In this document: positions 28,980-37,218 of the stretch, piece by piece | How the letters are laid out: the number at the start of each line of letters is the position of its first letter | How positions within the stretch are numbered: the first letter of the stretch is position 1 | DNA from: Variovorax sp. Sphag1AA | GTDB lineage: Bacteria > Pseudomonadota > Gammaproteobacteria > Burkholderiales > Burkholderiaceae_C | Reading direction: 5' to 3' | DNA: 64,000 bases | Assembly: GCF_014192575.1 (NCBI RefSeq) | Contig: NZ_JACHYC010000013.1 | Coordinates: forward strand, 1 to 64,000 | Notes under the pieces: generated by a model | What the model was told of the DNA's origin: nothing | The model's input: the letters and a program-made list of their open reading frames with translations, nothing else | Database searches by the model: none | Translations under genes and position numbers: made by a program

Positions 28980-30656
28980 TCACTTCAAGACGGCCCGGGC
29001 CATGGCCTGGGCCAGTTCGTGCTCGCCGAGGAACACGGTGGCCGACACCTCCTGCGCGAGCAGGCGGGCTTCGTCCTCGTTGTGGCTGCGAATGACGGTT
29101 TCGATGCCCGGGTTGAGCGTGCGCGCCGCTTCGATCATCTGACGCACGCTGATTGCATCCGCCGTCGCCACCACCAGCATGCGAGCGCGGGCGATGTGCG
29201 CCTGGATCAGCACCCCCGGGTCAGCCGCGTCGCCCCACACCGCCGCCATGCCCTGGGCCCGCAGCTTTTCGACCAGCTCGCGGTTCTGCTCGGCAACGAC
29301 GAAAGGGATGTCATGCGCCGAGAGCGTTGCCGCGATGCGGCGGCCGACCCGGCCATAGCCCACCAGCACCACCTGCTTCGACAGGTACTTCTCAGCCGTG
29401 CTCATCGGCAGTTCGGCCAGCGGATCGTCGCGCGCCTCGAGCCCGCGCGCGAACGACGAGTGCGCATGCAGCCATTTCTGGATGGGCGCGATCAGGCTGA
29501 ACCACAAAGGGTTGGTGGCGATGGAGATCAGCCCCGCCGCGAGCAGCAGACTCTGCCCCTCGACCGGCAGCAGCCCGAGCCGCCCGCCGAGCGAAGCCAG
29601 GATGAACGAGAACTCGCCGATCTGCGCGAGGCTCGCGCTCACCGTGAGCGCGGTGCTGAGCGGATAGCGAAACAGCAGCACCAACGCGCACGCCGCCAAC
29701 GACTTGCCCACCACGATCACCAGCACCACCGCGAGCACCTGCAACGGCCGCTCGACCAGCACCGCCGGGTTGAACAGCATGCCCACCGAGACGAAGAACA
29801 GCACCGCGAAGGCATCCCGCAGCGGCAGCGATTCTTGCGCGGCGCGGTGGCTGAACTCCGACTCGCGCATCACCATGCCTGCGAAGAAGGCGCCCAACGC
29901 GAAGGACACCCCGAACAGAGCGGCTGCCGAGAACGCGATGCCCACCGCCGCCGCGATGACGCATAGCGTGAAGAGCTCGCGCGACCCGGTGCGTGTGACC
30001 TGCCAGAGCACCCACGGAAACAGGCGCCGCCCCACCACCAGCATGAGCGCAACGAAGCCGCCTACCTGCAGCAGCGTGAGCCCCAGCGTCTGCCAGATCG
30101 GCGCGGTCCGCTCCCCTGGGTCCGCGCCGACCAGCGCGTTCGCGAGCGGCGGCATCAACACCAGCACGAGAACCATCGCAAGGTCTTCCACCACCAGCCA
30201 GCCGACCGCGATGCGACCGGTGAACGAATCGAGGATGCCGAGGTTCTCCAGCGCGCGCAGCAGCACCACCGTGCTCGCCACCGAAAGTGCCAGGCCGAAA
30301 ACCAGCGCGGCGCCCAGGTTCCAGCCCCACCACGTCGCGAGCGCGCCGCCGAGCATCGTGGCGACCGCGATCTGCACCAGCGCCCCGGGCACCGCGATCT
30401 TGCGCACCGCGAGCAGGTCGTCGAGCGAGAAGTGCAGCCCGACACCGAACATCAGCAGCATCACCCCGATCTCGGCGAGTTGCGCAGCGATGCCTGCATC
30501 GGCCACGAAGCCGGGCGTGAACGGCCCGATGATGACGCCCGCGAGAAGGTAGCCGACCAGCGCAGGCAACCGCAGACGCGCCGCCAGGAAGCCGAACAAC
30601 AGCGCCAGCCCCAGGCCGGCGGCAAGTGTGTTGATCAGTGAAACGCTATGAGGCAT
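28980..30656 (-). CDS. ybaL: Cation:proton antiporter, KefB/YbaL (CPA2) family
   Basis: A 558-residue CPA2 transporter: about 12 transmembrane segments (residues 1-~385) with GYLLAGVIIGPFTPGF and the ion-binding WLVVEDLAMVLVLVLMP, then a TrkA-N Rossmann domain (VVLVGYGRVGRRIAATL, ~400-520) which binds NAD(H) and gates the channel. The layout matches YbaL/RosB, with a regulatory domain but no TrkA-C. It exchanges K+ or Na+ for H+, aiding pH or toxic-metabolite tolerance. It converges with the preceding gene 6 bp apart. Confidence 0.85.
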   Translation of the reverse strand: MPHSVSLINTLAAGLGLALLFGFLAARLRLPALVGYLLAGVIIGPFTPGFVADAGIAAQLAEIGVMLLMFGVGLHFSLDDLLAVRKIAVPGALVQIAVATMLGGALATWWGWNLGAALVFGLALSVASTVVLLRALENLGILDSFTGRIAVGWLVVEDLAMVLVLVLMPPLANALVGADPGERTAPIWQTLGLTLLQVGGFVALMLVVGRRLFPWVLWQVTRTGSRELFTLCVIAAAVGIAFSAAALFGVSFALGAFFAGMVMRESEFSHRAAQESLPLRDAFAVLFFVSVGMLFNPAVLVERPLQVLAVVLVIVVGKSLAACALVLLFRYPLSTALTVSASLAQIGEFSFILASLGGRLGLLPVEGQSLLLAAGLISIATNPLWFSLIAPIQKWLHAHSSFARGLEARDDPLAELPMSTAEKYLSKQVVLVGYGRVGRRIAATLSAHDIPFVVAEQNRELVEKLRAQGMAAVWGDAADPGVLIQAHIARARMLVVATADAISVRQMIEAARTLNPGIETVIRSHNEDEARLLAQEVSATVFLGEHELAQAMARAVLK

Positions 30657-30694
30657 CGCCCCGCATTCTGCAGAGCGATGCTTTTGCCCCGATT

Positions 30695-32041
30695 TCAGGT
30701 GGCCATTTTTCCGTCGCGCGCGTTGACGAGTTCTTCAGGGTTCTGCGCCTCTTCCCACGTCTCGTTGTTGAGGCCTGCCTGCAGCCGGTCCATGTCGAGC
30801 TCGTCGGTCCACTTGGCCACCACGATCGTCGCGACGCCGTTGCCGATGAGATTGGTCAACGCGCGCGCTTCAGACATGAAGCGGTCGATCCCGAGAATGA
30901 GCGCCAGCCCCGCGACCGGCACATGCCCCACCGCGGACAACGTCGCCGCAAGCACGATGAAGCCGCTGCCAGTGACGCCGGCTGCGCCCTTCGAGGTCAG
31001 CAGCAGCACCGCTAGCAAGGTGATCTCCTGCATCAGCGTCATCGGCGTGTTCGTCGCCTGCGCAATGAAAACTGCCGCCATCGTCAAATAGATCGACGTG
31101 CCATCGAGATTGAAGGAGTAGCCCGTCGGGATCACCAGGCCGACAGTCGTCTTGTTTGCACCGAGGTTCTCCATCTTCTCCATCATCCGCGGCAGCACCG
31201 ACTCGGAAGACGAGGTGCCGAGCACGATCAGCAACTCTTCCTTGATGTACTTGATGAACTTCCAGATGCTGAAGCCATGCAAGCGGGCAATCGTCCCGAG
31301 CACCACGAAGATGAACAGCAGGCAGGTCAGGTAGAAGGTACCCATCAGCTTGCCGAGCTGGAACAGCGAGCCGATGCCGTACTTGCCGATCGTGAAGGAC
31401 ATCGCCCCGAAAGCGCCAATGGGCGCCAGTTTCATGATGTAGCCGATGATCGCGAAGAGCACGTGGGAGCCCTTCTCGATCACGTCGAACACCAGGGTGC
31501 CGCGCCCACCAAAACGGTGCAGGGCAAAGCCGAAGAGGACAGCGATCAGCAACACCTGCAGGATCTCGCCCTTGGCGAAGGCGTCGACCACGGTGTTCGG
31601 GATGATGTTCATCAGGAAGTCGACCGTGCCTTCCATCTTGCCCGGGCCTGTGTAGGCCGCGAGCGCCCGGGTGTCCAGGGAGTTCGGGTCCACGTTCATG
31701 CCCGCACCCGGCTTGACCAGGTTCACCAGCACCAGCCCCACGACCAGCGCGATGCTGCTCACGATCTCGAAGTACAGCAGAGCCAGCCCGCCGGTCTTGC
31801 CAACCTTCTTCATGTCCTCCATGCCCGCGATGCCGACCACCACGGTGCAGAAGATGATCGGGGCGATCAGCATCTTGATGAGCTTGATGAAGGCGTCGCC
31901 CAGCGGCTTCATGGATTCGCCGACCGACGGGAAGAAGTGACCGAGCAGCACGCCGATGATGACGGCCGTGATCACCTGGGCGTAGAGGGACTGATAGATC
32001 GGTGGCTTCTTGCGAGCCGGTGCCTGGGGGGTCGGGGTCAT
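30695..32041 (-). CDS. dctA: C4-dicarboxylate:cation symporter DctA
   Basis: A 448-residue DAACS-family symporter taking up succinate, fumarate and malate. Marks: SLYAQVITAVIIGVLLGHF at TM1, the substrate hairpin GTSSSESVLPRMMEKM, GYSFNLDGTSIYLTMAAVF and ILGIDRFMSEARALTNLIGN in the cation/substrate core. The start is ATG 32041, preceded by AAGGAG; a much longer in-frame extension upstream runs through the phaB terminator and is rejected. A phaB terminator separates it from phaB, so it has its own transcription. Confidence 0.94.
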   Translation of the reverse strand: MTPTPQAPARKKPPIYQSLYAQVITAVIIGVLLGHFFPSVGESMKPLGDAFIKLIKMLIAPIIFCTVVVGIAGMEDMKKVGKTGGLALLYFEIVSSIALVVGLVLVNLVKPGAGMNVDPNSLDTRALAAYTGPGKMEGTVDFLMNIIPNTVVDAFAKGEILQVLLIAVLFGFALHRFGGRGTLVFDVIEKGSHVLFAIIGYIMKLAPIGAFGAMSFTIGKYGIGSLFQLGKLMGTFYLTCLLFIFVVLGTIARLHGFSIWKFIKYIKEELLIVLGTSSSESVLPRMMEKMENLGANKTTVGLVIPTGYSFNLDGTSIYLTMAAVFIAQATNTPMTLMQEITLLAVLLLTSKGAAGVTGSGFIVLAATLSAVGHVPVAGLALILGIDRFMSEARALTNLIGNGVATIVVAKWTDELDMDRLQAGLNNETWEEAQNPEELVNARDGKMAT

Positions 32042-32120
32042 GAAGGAACTCCTTGTTTGCTTTTCTTGGGCCGGCGCGACTTCGGCACACCTGACCCAAT
32101 CTCTGGCTCCTGGTCCCTCC

Positions 32121-32151
32121 CAACAAAAAAGACCCGCCAAGGCGGGTCTTT
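32121..32151 (-). terminator. Rho-independent terminator of phaB
   Basis: AAAGACCCGCC (32128-32138) and GGCGGGTCTTT (32141-32151) form a perfect 11-bp stem. On the minus strand the hairpin is followed by a T-run (TTTTTTGTT), a textbook terminator 24 bp beyond the phaB stop. In the other direction the run is shorter, so it mainly serves phaB. Confidence 0.9.
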
Positions 32152-32175
32152 GTTCCATCGAGGCTGCGTGCCTCC

Positions 32176-32913
32176 TTAGTGCATGTGCAATCCGCCGTTC
32201 ACGGGGAAGTCCGCGCCGGTGGAGTAGCCGCCATCTTCGGAAGCGAGCCACGCGATGATCGAGGCGATCTCACCCGGTTCGCCCAGGCGCTTGACCGGGA
32301 TGGTGCCGACGATCTTGTCGAGCACTTCCTGGCGGATCGCCTTGACCATGTCGGTGCCGATGTAGCCCGGGCTCACGGTGTTGACCGTCACGCCCTTGCC
32401 GGCAAGCTCCTGTGCCAGGGCCATCGTGAAGCCGTGCATGCCGGCCTTGGCGGCCGAGTAGTTGGTCTGCCCCGCCTGGCCCTTCGCGCCGTTGACCGAG
32501 CTGATGTTGATGACGCGACCCCAGCCCTTTTCCACCATGTCGCCGACGACCTGCTTGGTCACGTTGAACATGCTGTTGAGGTTGGTCTCGATCACCGCGC
32601 TCCAGTCCTCGGGCGTCATCTTGACGAACATGCGATCACGCGTGATGCCCGCGTTGTTGACCAGCACGTCGATGGGCCCGTGCTCTGCCTTGGCTTTGGT
32701 GAAGGCTTCGACAGTGGACTGCCAGTCCCCGACGTTGCCGACCGACGCGTGGAACTCGAAGCCTTCGGCTTTCTGTTCTGCGAGCCACTTGGCGTAGTCC
32801 CGGGTCGGACCACATCCTGCGATGACGGTGAAACCGTCCTTGTGAAGGCGTTGGCAAATGGCTGTTCCGATGCCTCCCATGCCTCCGGTGACGTATGCGA
32901 CTTTCTTGCTCAT
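32176..32913 (-). CDS. phaB: Acetoacetyl-CoA reductase (PHB synthesis)
   Basis: A 245-residue short-chain dehydrogenase. VTGGMGGIGTAICQRL binds NADPH; NNAGITRD, ISSVNGAKGQAGQTNYSAAKAG (quoted in part: NYSAAKAG with catalytic Tyr and Lys) and GGLHMH at the C-terminus are typical for PhaB. It reduces acetoacetyl-CoA to (R)-3-hydroxybutyryl-CoA, the monomer for PhaC. Unlike in the classic phaCAB operon, it lies 14 kb from phaA and phaC with its own terminator. ATG 32913 has GGAAC nearby. Confidence 0.93.
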   Translation of the reverse strand: MSKKVAYVTGGMGGIGTAICQRLHKDGFTVIAGCGPTRDYAKWLAEQKAEGFEFHASVGNVGDWQSTVEAFTKAKAEHGPIDVLVNNAGITRDRMFVKMTPEDWSAVIETNLNSMFNVTKQVVGDMVEKGWGRVINISSVNGAKGQAGQTNYSAAKAGMHGFTMALAQELAGKGVTVNTVSPGYIGTDMVKAIRQEVLDKIVGTIPVKRLGEPGEIASIIAWLASEDGGYSTGADFPVNGGLHMH

Positions 32914-32933
32914 GAGTGTTCCTTATAGGTGAA

Positions 32934-32979
32934 GCCTGAACAGGCGTTGGTCACTTTATCGAAGTTTCTCACCAACGCC
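32934..32979. promoter_or_regulatory. Nested palindromes between phaB and the Ugp-like operon
   Basis: GCCTGAACAGGC (32934-32945) is a near-perfect palindrome, and GGCGTTGGT (32943-32951) pairs with ACCAACGCC (32971-32979). These lie ~20-65 bp upstream of phaB and ~65-110 bp upstream of the ATPase gene. They could be operators for either divergent gene; no regulator is assigned. Confidence 0.4.
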
Positions 32980-33043
32980 CGATCAGGAAAACACTGACCC
33001 CTCTTTGCAACTGGGTGTCACAACCGATCCATATACTGATTCG

Positions 33044-34060
33044 ATGTCTTCCATCGCGTTGATCGATATCGCCAAGTCATGGGGCGACAGCACCGCCTTG
33101 CATGCGGTCAACCTCCAGATCGAGCCGGGTTCCTTCTGCGTGCTGCTGGGCCCTTCGGGCTGCGGCAAGTCGACCACCCTTCGCATCGTGGCCGGACTCG
33201 AGACGGCCACGGCCGGGCAGGTGCTGATCGATGGGCGTGACGTGACGTCGCTGCCGCCTGCGCAGCGCGGCATTGCGATGGTCTTCCAGAACTATGCGCT
33301 GTTCCCGCATCTCAGCGTGGCGGACAACATCACCTTCGGTTTGTCGGTGCGCAAAGTGCCCGCCGCCGAAACCGCGCTTCGCCTGAGAAACGCAGCCGAC
33401 CTGCTGGGCCTCGGCGCCTTGCTCGAACGCAAGCCCGGACAGCTCTCCGGTGGCCAGCAGCAGCGTGTCGCGCTCGGCCGTGCGCTTGTCGCGCAGGCCA
33501 AGGTCTGCCTCATGGATGAGCCGCTTTCCAACCTCGACGCGCAACTGCGCCAGGAGATGCGGCGCGAACTGCGCGAGCTGCAGCGGCAGCTTGGCCTGAC
33601 CGTCGTCTACGTCACGCACGACCAGGCCGAGGCGATGAGCATGGCCGACCAGGTCGTGCTGCTGCACCAGGGCCGGGTCGAGCAGGCCGGCATGCCGCGT
33701 GATTTGTATGCGAAACCATCGACCACTTTCTCAGCGCGCTTCATCGGCACGCCGCCGATGAACCTGGTCTCGCTCGAAGGCGGCCGCATCGCCGGCAGCG
33801 ACACCGACGCCGGCCTGCAGGCGGCCACGCTCGGCGTTCGGCCCGAAGCAATTGCGCTCGATGCGCAGGGCATCCCTGCCACGGTGCAAAGCGTGGAATA
33901 CCTCGGTGCGGACCTCGTCCTGAACTGCCGGGTCGGCACGCAGAGCCTGCTGGTGCGGGCGGACGGCCGGCACCACGCCGACGCCGGCGATCACGTGGGC
34001 CTGCGCTGGGCCCGGGAAGATGCCCACGGCTTCGATGCCGCGGGGAAGCGCATTCACTGA
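33044..34060 (+). CDS. ABC transporter ATPase, UgpC/MalK-like
   Basis: A 338-residue sugar-type ABC ATPase: Walker A GPSGCGKST (36-44), MVFQNYALFPHLSV with the Q-loop, signature LSGGQQQR (134-141), Walker B VCLMDEP and a C-terminal TOBE-type domain (LGVRPEAIALD). First gene of a four-gene importer. ATG 33044 is chosen; a TTG at 33005 is an alternative. No ribosome site is visible and a TATACT (33032-33037) lies only 6 bp upstream, so the message may be leaderless. Confidence 0.88.
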   Translation: MSSIALIDIAKSWGDSTALHAVNLQIEPGSFCVLLGPSGCGKSTTLRIVAGLETATAGQVLIDGRDVTSLPPAQRGIAMVFQNYALFPHLSVADNITFGLSVRKVPAAETALRLRNAADLLGLGALLERKPGQLSGGQQQRVALGRALVAQAKVCLMDEPLSNLDAQLRQEMRRELRELQRQLGLTVVYVTHDQAEAMSMADQVVLLHQGRVEQAGMPRDLYAKPSTTFSARFIGTPPMNLVSLEGGRIAGSDTDAGLQAATLGVRPEAIALDAQGIPATVQSVEYLGADLVLNCRVGTQSLLVRADGRHHADAGDHVGLRWAREDAHGFDAAGKRIH

Positions 34061-34095
34061 CCGTTCGATTCCAACCAAAGAGGAAGAAGAAGACC

Positions 34096-35400
34096 ATGAA
34101 ACGCAAGACGTTCGTCCGGGCGCTCGCCGTCCAGTTCATCGCTGCCGGCGGCCTTTTTGCCGGCGCATCCGGCGCGCTCCATGCGCAGACGCCGGTGGAA
34201 GTCCAGTTCTACTACCCGGTCGCCGTCGGCGGCCCGATCGCGAAGATCATCGATGGCTTCGCGGCCGGCTTCATGAAAGAGAACCCCGGCATCAAGGTGA
34301 CGCCGATCTATGCGGGCACCTACCAGGAAACCATCGTCAAGGCTTTGACCGCGCACAAGTCCGGCACGCCACCGGTCACTTCGGTGCTGCTGTCGACCGA
34401 CATGTTCACGCTGATCGACGAAGACGCGATCGTGCCCTTCGACGACTTCGTGAAGACGCCTGAAGACAAGGCCTGGCTCGGCGGCTTCTACAAGGCCTTC
34501 ATGATGAACAGCCAGACCGGCGGAAAGACCTGGGGCATTCCGTTCCAGCGCTCCACCGTGGTGATGTACTGGAACAAGGAGCTCTTCAAGGAAGCCGGCC
34601 TCGACCCGAACAAGGCGCCGGCCAACTGGGGCGAACTCAAGGACGCCGCGACCAAGCTGACCAAGAAGGACGCGAGCGGCAAGGTCACGCAATGGGGCGT
34701 GCAGATTCCGTCTAGCGGCTTCCCGTACTGGCTCTTCCAGACGCTCACCACGCCGAACGACACGATCCTCGCCAACGACGCGGGCACCGCGGTCAAGTTC
34801 GACGACCCGAAGGTGGTCGAAGCGCTGCAGTACTGGGTCGACCTCGGCAAGGCCGGCGTGCATCCGCCGGGCGTGGTCGAGTGGGGCACGACGCCGAAGG
34901 ACTTCTTCGAGAAGAAGGCCGCGATCATCTACACGACGACCGGCAACCTGACCAACATCAAGGCGAACGCCAAGTTCGACTTCGGCGTCGGCATGATCCC
35001 GGCCAACAAGCGCAAGGGCTCACCGACCGGCGGCGGCAACTTCTACATCTTCAAGAAGGCGACGCCGGCCCAGCAGGAGGCCTCGTTCAAGTTCATCAAG
35101 TGGATCACGCAGCCCGAGCGCGCCGCGCAGTGGAGCATCGACACTGGCTACGTCGGCGTCTCGCCTGCCGCGTATGAGACCGAGGCGCTGCGCAAGTACG
35201 GCAGCGAGTTCCCCGCCGCGCTGGTTGCGCGCGACCAGTTGCCCTTCTCTGTCGCCGAGTTCTCGACGCATGACAACCAGCGCGTCACCAAGGCGCTCAA
35301 TGACGGTCTCCAGGCTGCTCTGACCGGCACGAAGCCGCCCGCGCAGGCGATGCAGGATTCGCAAAAGGAAGCCGACCGCATATTGAAATCTTTCAAATGA
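34096..35400 (+). CDS. ABC transporter substrate-binding protein, UgpB-like
   Basis: A 434-residue family-1 binding protein with a Sec signal (residues 1-~30, AASGALHAQ cleavage area). It resembles UgpB (glycerol-3-phosphate) and related binding proteins, with VEVQFYYPVAVGGPIAKIID and ERAAQWSIDTGYVGVSPAA. No glycerophosphodiesterase or glycerol gene is close, so the ligand remains open (glycerol phosphate, phosphodiester or another polyol derivative). AAGAGGAAGAA precedes ATG 34096. Followed by the intergenic repeat. Confidence 0.86.
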   Translation: MKRKTFVRALAVQFIAAGGLFAGASGALHAQTPVEVQFYYPVAVGGPIAKIIDGFAAGFMKENPGIKVTPIYAGTYQETIVKALTAHKSGTPPVTSVLLSTDMFTLIDEDAIVPFDDFVKTPEDKAWLGGFYKAFMMNSQTGGKTWGIPFQRSTVVMYWNKELFKEAGLDPNKAPANWGELKDAATKLTKKDASGKVTQWGVQIPSSGFPYWLFQTLTTPNDTILANDAGTAVKFDDPKVVEALQYWVDLGKAGVHPPGVVEWGTTPKDFFEKKAAIIYTTTGNLTNIKANAKFDFGVGMIPANKRKGSPTGGGNFYIFKKATPAQQEASFKFIKWITQPERAAQWSIDTGYVGVSPAAYETEALRKYGSEFPAALVARDQLPFSVAEFSTHDNQRVTKALNDGLQAALTGTKPPAQAMQDSQKEADRILKSFK

Positions 35401-35486
35401 CCCCCAGGCTACCCTGCTTCGCAGGTTCGCCAACCCCCTTCCAGGGGGCGCACCCAGCGGCCCGGCCAAGCCGGTTCCGCGGGTGC
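35400..35486. repeat. Structured intergenic repeat, copy B
   Basis: Second copy of the element at 24925-25011. It begins right after the binding-protein stop and fills most of the 106-bp gap inside the ABC operon. It keeps the CCCCCT...AGGGGG stem and the CCGGC-CAA-GCCGG hairpin, the loops differing from copy A, which suggests that the structure rather than the sequence is maintained. The sense-strand placement may affect read-through between binding protein and permeases. Confidence 0.75.
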
Positions 35487-35506
35487 CTTGACACCAGGCA
35501 TCTCGG

Positions 35507-36376
35507 ATGAGACAGCGCACCGTCCATGCCTGGCTGATGCTGCTGCCCGCGCTGGTGCTGCTGATCGCCTTCACGCACTGGCCGGCCATCTCGACGCTGA
35601 TTGACAGCTTCTTCTCCACGCCCAAGGGCAAGCGCCCGGGCGTGTGGGTCGGGCTGGAGAACTACGAGGCGATGATCGGCGATCCGGTGTTCTGGAAGGC
35701 TGTGCGCAACAACCTCTGGTTCGCGGGCGCGACCATACCCATGTCGATCGCGCTCGCGCTGGTGATGGCCCTGTGGGTCAATGAGCGCATCGCGGGCCGT
35801 GCCTTCCTGCGCATGGCCTACTTCACGCCGACGGTGCTGCCGATGATTGCGGTGGCGAACATCTGGCTCTTCTTCTACACGCCGCAGTACGGCCTGCTGG
35901 AGCAGATCACCAGCGCGCTCGGCCTGCCCTCGCACAACTGGCTGGGCAGCCCGTCCACTGCACTGGGCGCAGTCACCGTGGTGGCGATCTGGAAGGAAGC
36001 CGGCTTCTTCATGATCTTCTATCTCGCCGCGCTGCAGACGCTCAACCCGAGCCTGCGCGAAGCGGCGGCGATCGAGGGCGCATCGCGCTGGTATTTCTTC
36101 CGGCGGGTGCAATGGCCGCTGCTGATGCCGACCACGCTGTTCGTGCTGGTCAATGCGTTCATCAATGCCTTCCGCATGGTCGACCACCTCTTCGTGCTCA
36201 CGCGCGGCGGGCCGGACAACGCATCGATCCTGCTGCTCTACCACCTGTACGAGGTCGGATTCAGCTTCTGGGACACGGCCTATGCGTCGACGATCACCGT
36301 GGTGCTGGTGGTGGTGCTCGCGGGCATCGCGCTGTTCCAGTTCTTCGTGCTCGACAAGCGGGTGCACTACAAATGA
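35507..36376 (+). CDS. ABC transporter permease, UgpA-like
   Basis: A 289-residue permease with six hydrophobic segments and the coupling loop LREAAAIEGASRWYFFRR. It opens MRQRTVHAWLMLLPALVLL with a positive N-terminus, typical for UgpA/MalF-type proteins without the large periplasmic loop. It forms the channel with the following permease. Its stop overlaps an ATG (ATGA) at 36373, the expected start of that permease. Confidence 0.88.
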   Translation: MRQRTVHAWLMLLPALVLLIAFTHWPAISTLIDSFFSTPKGKRPGVWVGLENYEAMIGDPVFWKAVRNNLWFAGATIPMSIALALVMALWVNERIAGRAFLRMAYFTPTVLPMIAVANIWLFFYTPQYGLLEQITSALGLPSHNWLGSPSTALGAVTVVAIWKEAGFFMIFYLAALQTLNPSLREAAAIEGASRWYFFRRVQWPLLMPTTLFVLVNAFINAFRMVDHLFVLTRGGPDNASILLLYHLYEVGFSFWDTAYASTITVVLVVVLAGIALFQFFVLDKRVHYK

Positions 36377-37214
36377 GCGCCCCGCCTCAAGTACGCAGCG
36401 GCTCGTCTTCAACGAGCCCACATGGCTCGACACGCTGGCAGCTTGGCTGCTTGCGCTGCTCTGGATCTTGCCGCTGGCTTACGCGGTGTGGACCGCCTTC
36501 CACCCGGCCGAGTACTCGACCCGTTTCGCACTCGCCGCGCCGCTCACGCTCGACAACTTCCGCCGTGCCTGGGAAGCGGCGCCCTTTGCGCGCTATTTCG
36601 TCAACACGACGCTGCTGGTCGCGATGGTGCTTGTGGCCCAGTTGGTGCTCGGCACACTCGCGGCCTATGCCTTTGCACGGTACGAGTTCAGGGGCCGCAA
36701 TGTCGCGTTTGCACTGGTGCTGGTGCAGCTGATGATCATGCCGGACATCCTGCTGGTCGAGAACTACAAGACGATGGCGCGCCTCGGCCTGGTCGACACG
36801 CTCGTCTCTATCGGCCTGCCCTACTTCGCCTCGGCTTTCGCGATCTTCCTGCTGCGGCAGACCTTCATGGGCATCCCGAAGGAGCTCGACGAAGCCGCGC
36901 GCGTCGAAGGGGCCAGCGCGATGCAGACCCTCTGGCGCGTCTATGTGCCGCTCGCCAAGCCCGTCTACACCGCGTTCGCATTGGTGTCGGTCAGCTTCCA
37001 CTGGAACAACTTCCTGTGGCCGCTCATCATCACCAACAGCGTGAACGCACGGCCGCTCACGGTGGGCCTGCAGGTGTTCTCATCCGTGGACCAAGGTGTC
37101 GACTGGTCGGTGATCACCGCGGCGACGTTGATGACTTCCGCGCCCCTGCTGATTGCCTTCCTGCTGTTTCAGCGCCAGTTCGTGCAGAGCTTCATGCGCG
37201 CCGGTATCAAGTGA
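36373..37214 (+). CDS. ABC transporter permease, UgpE-like, frameshifted near its start
   Basis: The body is a MalG-type permease with the EAA loop ELDEAARVEGASAMQTLWRV and ends at TGA 37212-37214. The expected start, ATG 36373 overlapping the upstream stop, is in a different frame: it reads MSAPPQVRSG while the conserved protein (SSTQRLVFNEPTWLDTLAAW) is in the -1 frame with no ATG before its first membrane helix. Adding one base near 36384-36387 would give MSAPP(S)SSTQRLVFNEP. So either one base was lost in the genome or the assembly, or a weak in-frame start (CTG 36435, TTG 36468) is used. The rest of the frame is intact. Confidence 0.7.
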
Positions 37215-37218
37215 CCTT

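Noticed and set aside
36373..36400. Programmed -1 frameshift in the permease
   Set aside because: The CCCC run is short and no stimulatory hairpin or canonical slippery heptamer is seen; a lost base is simpler.
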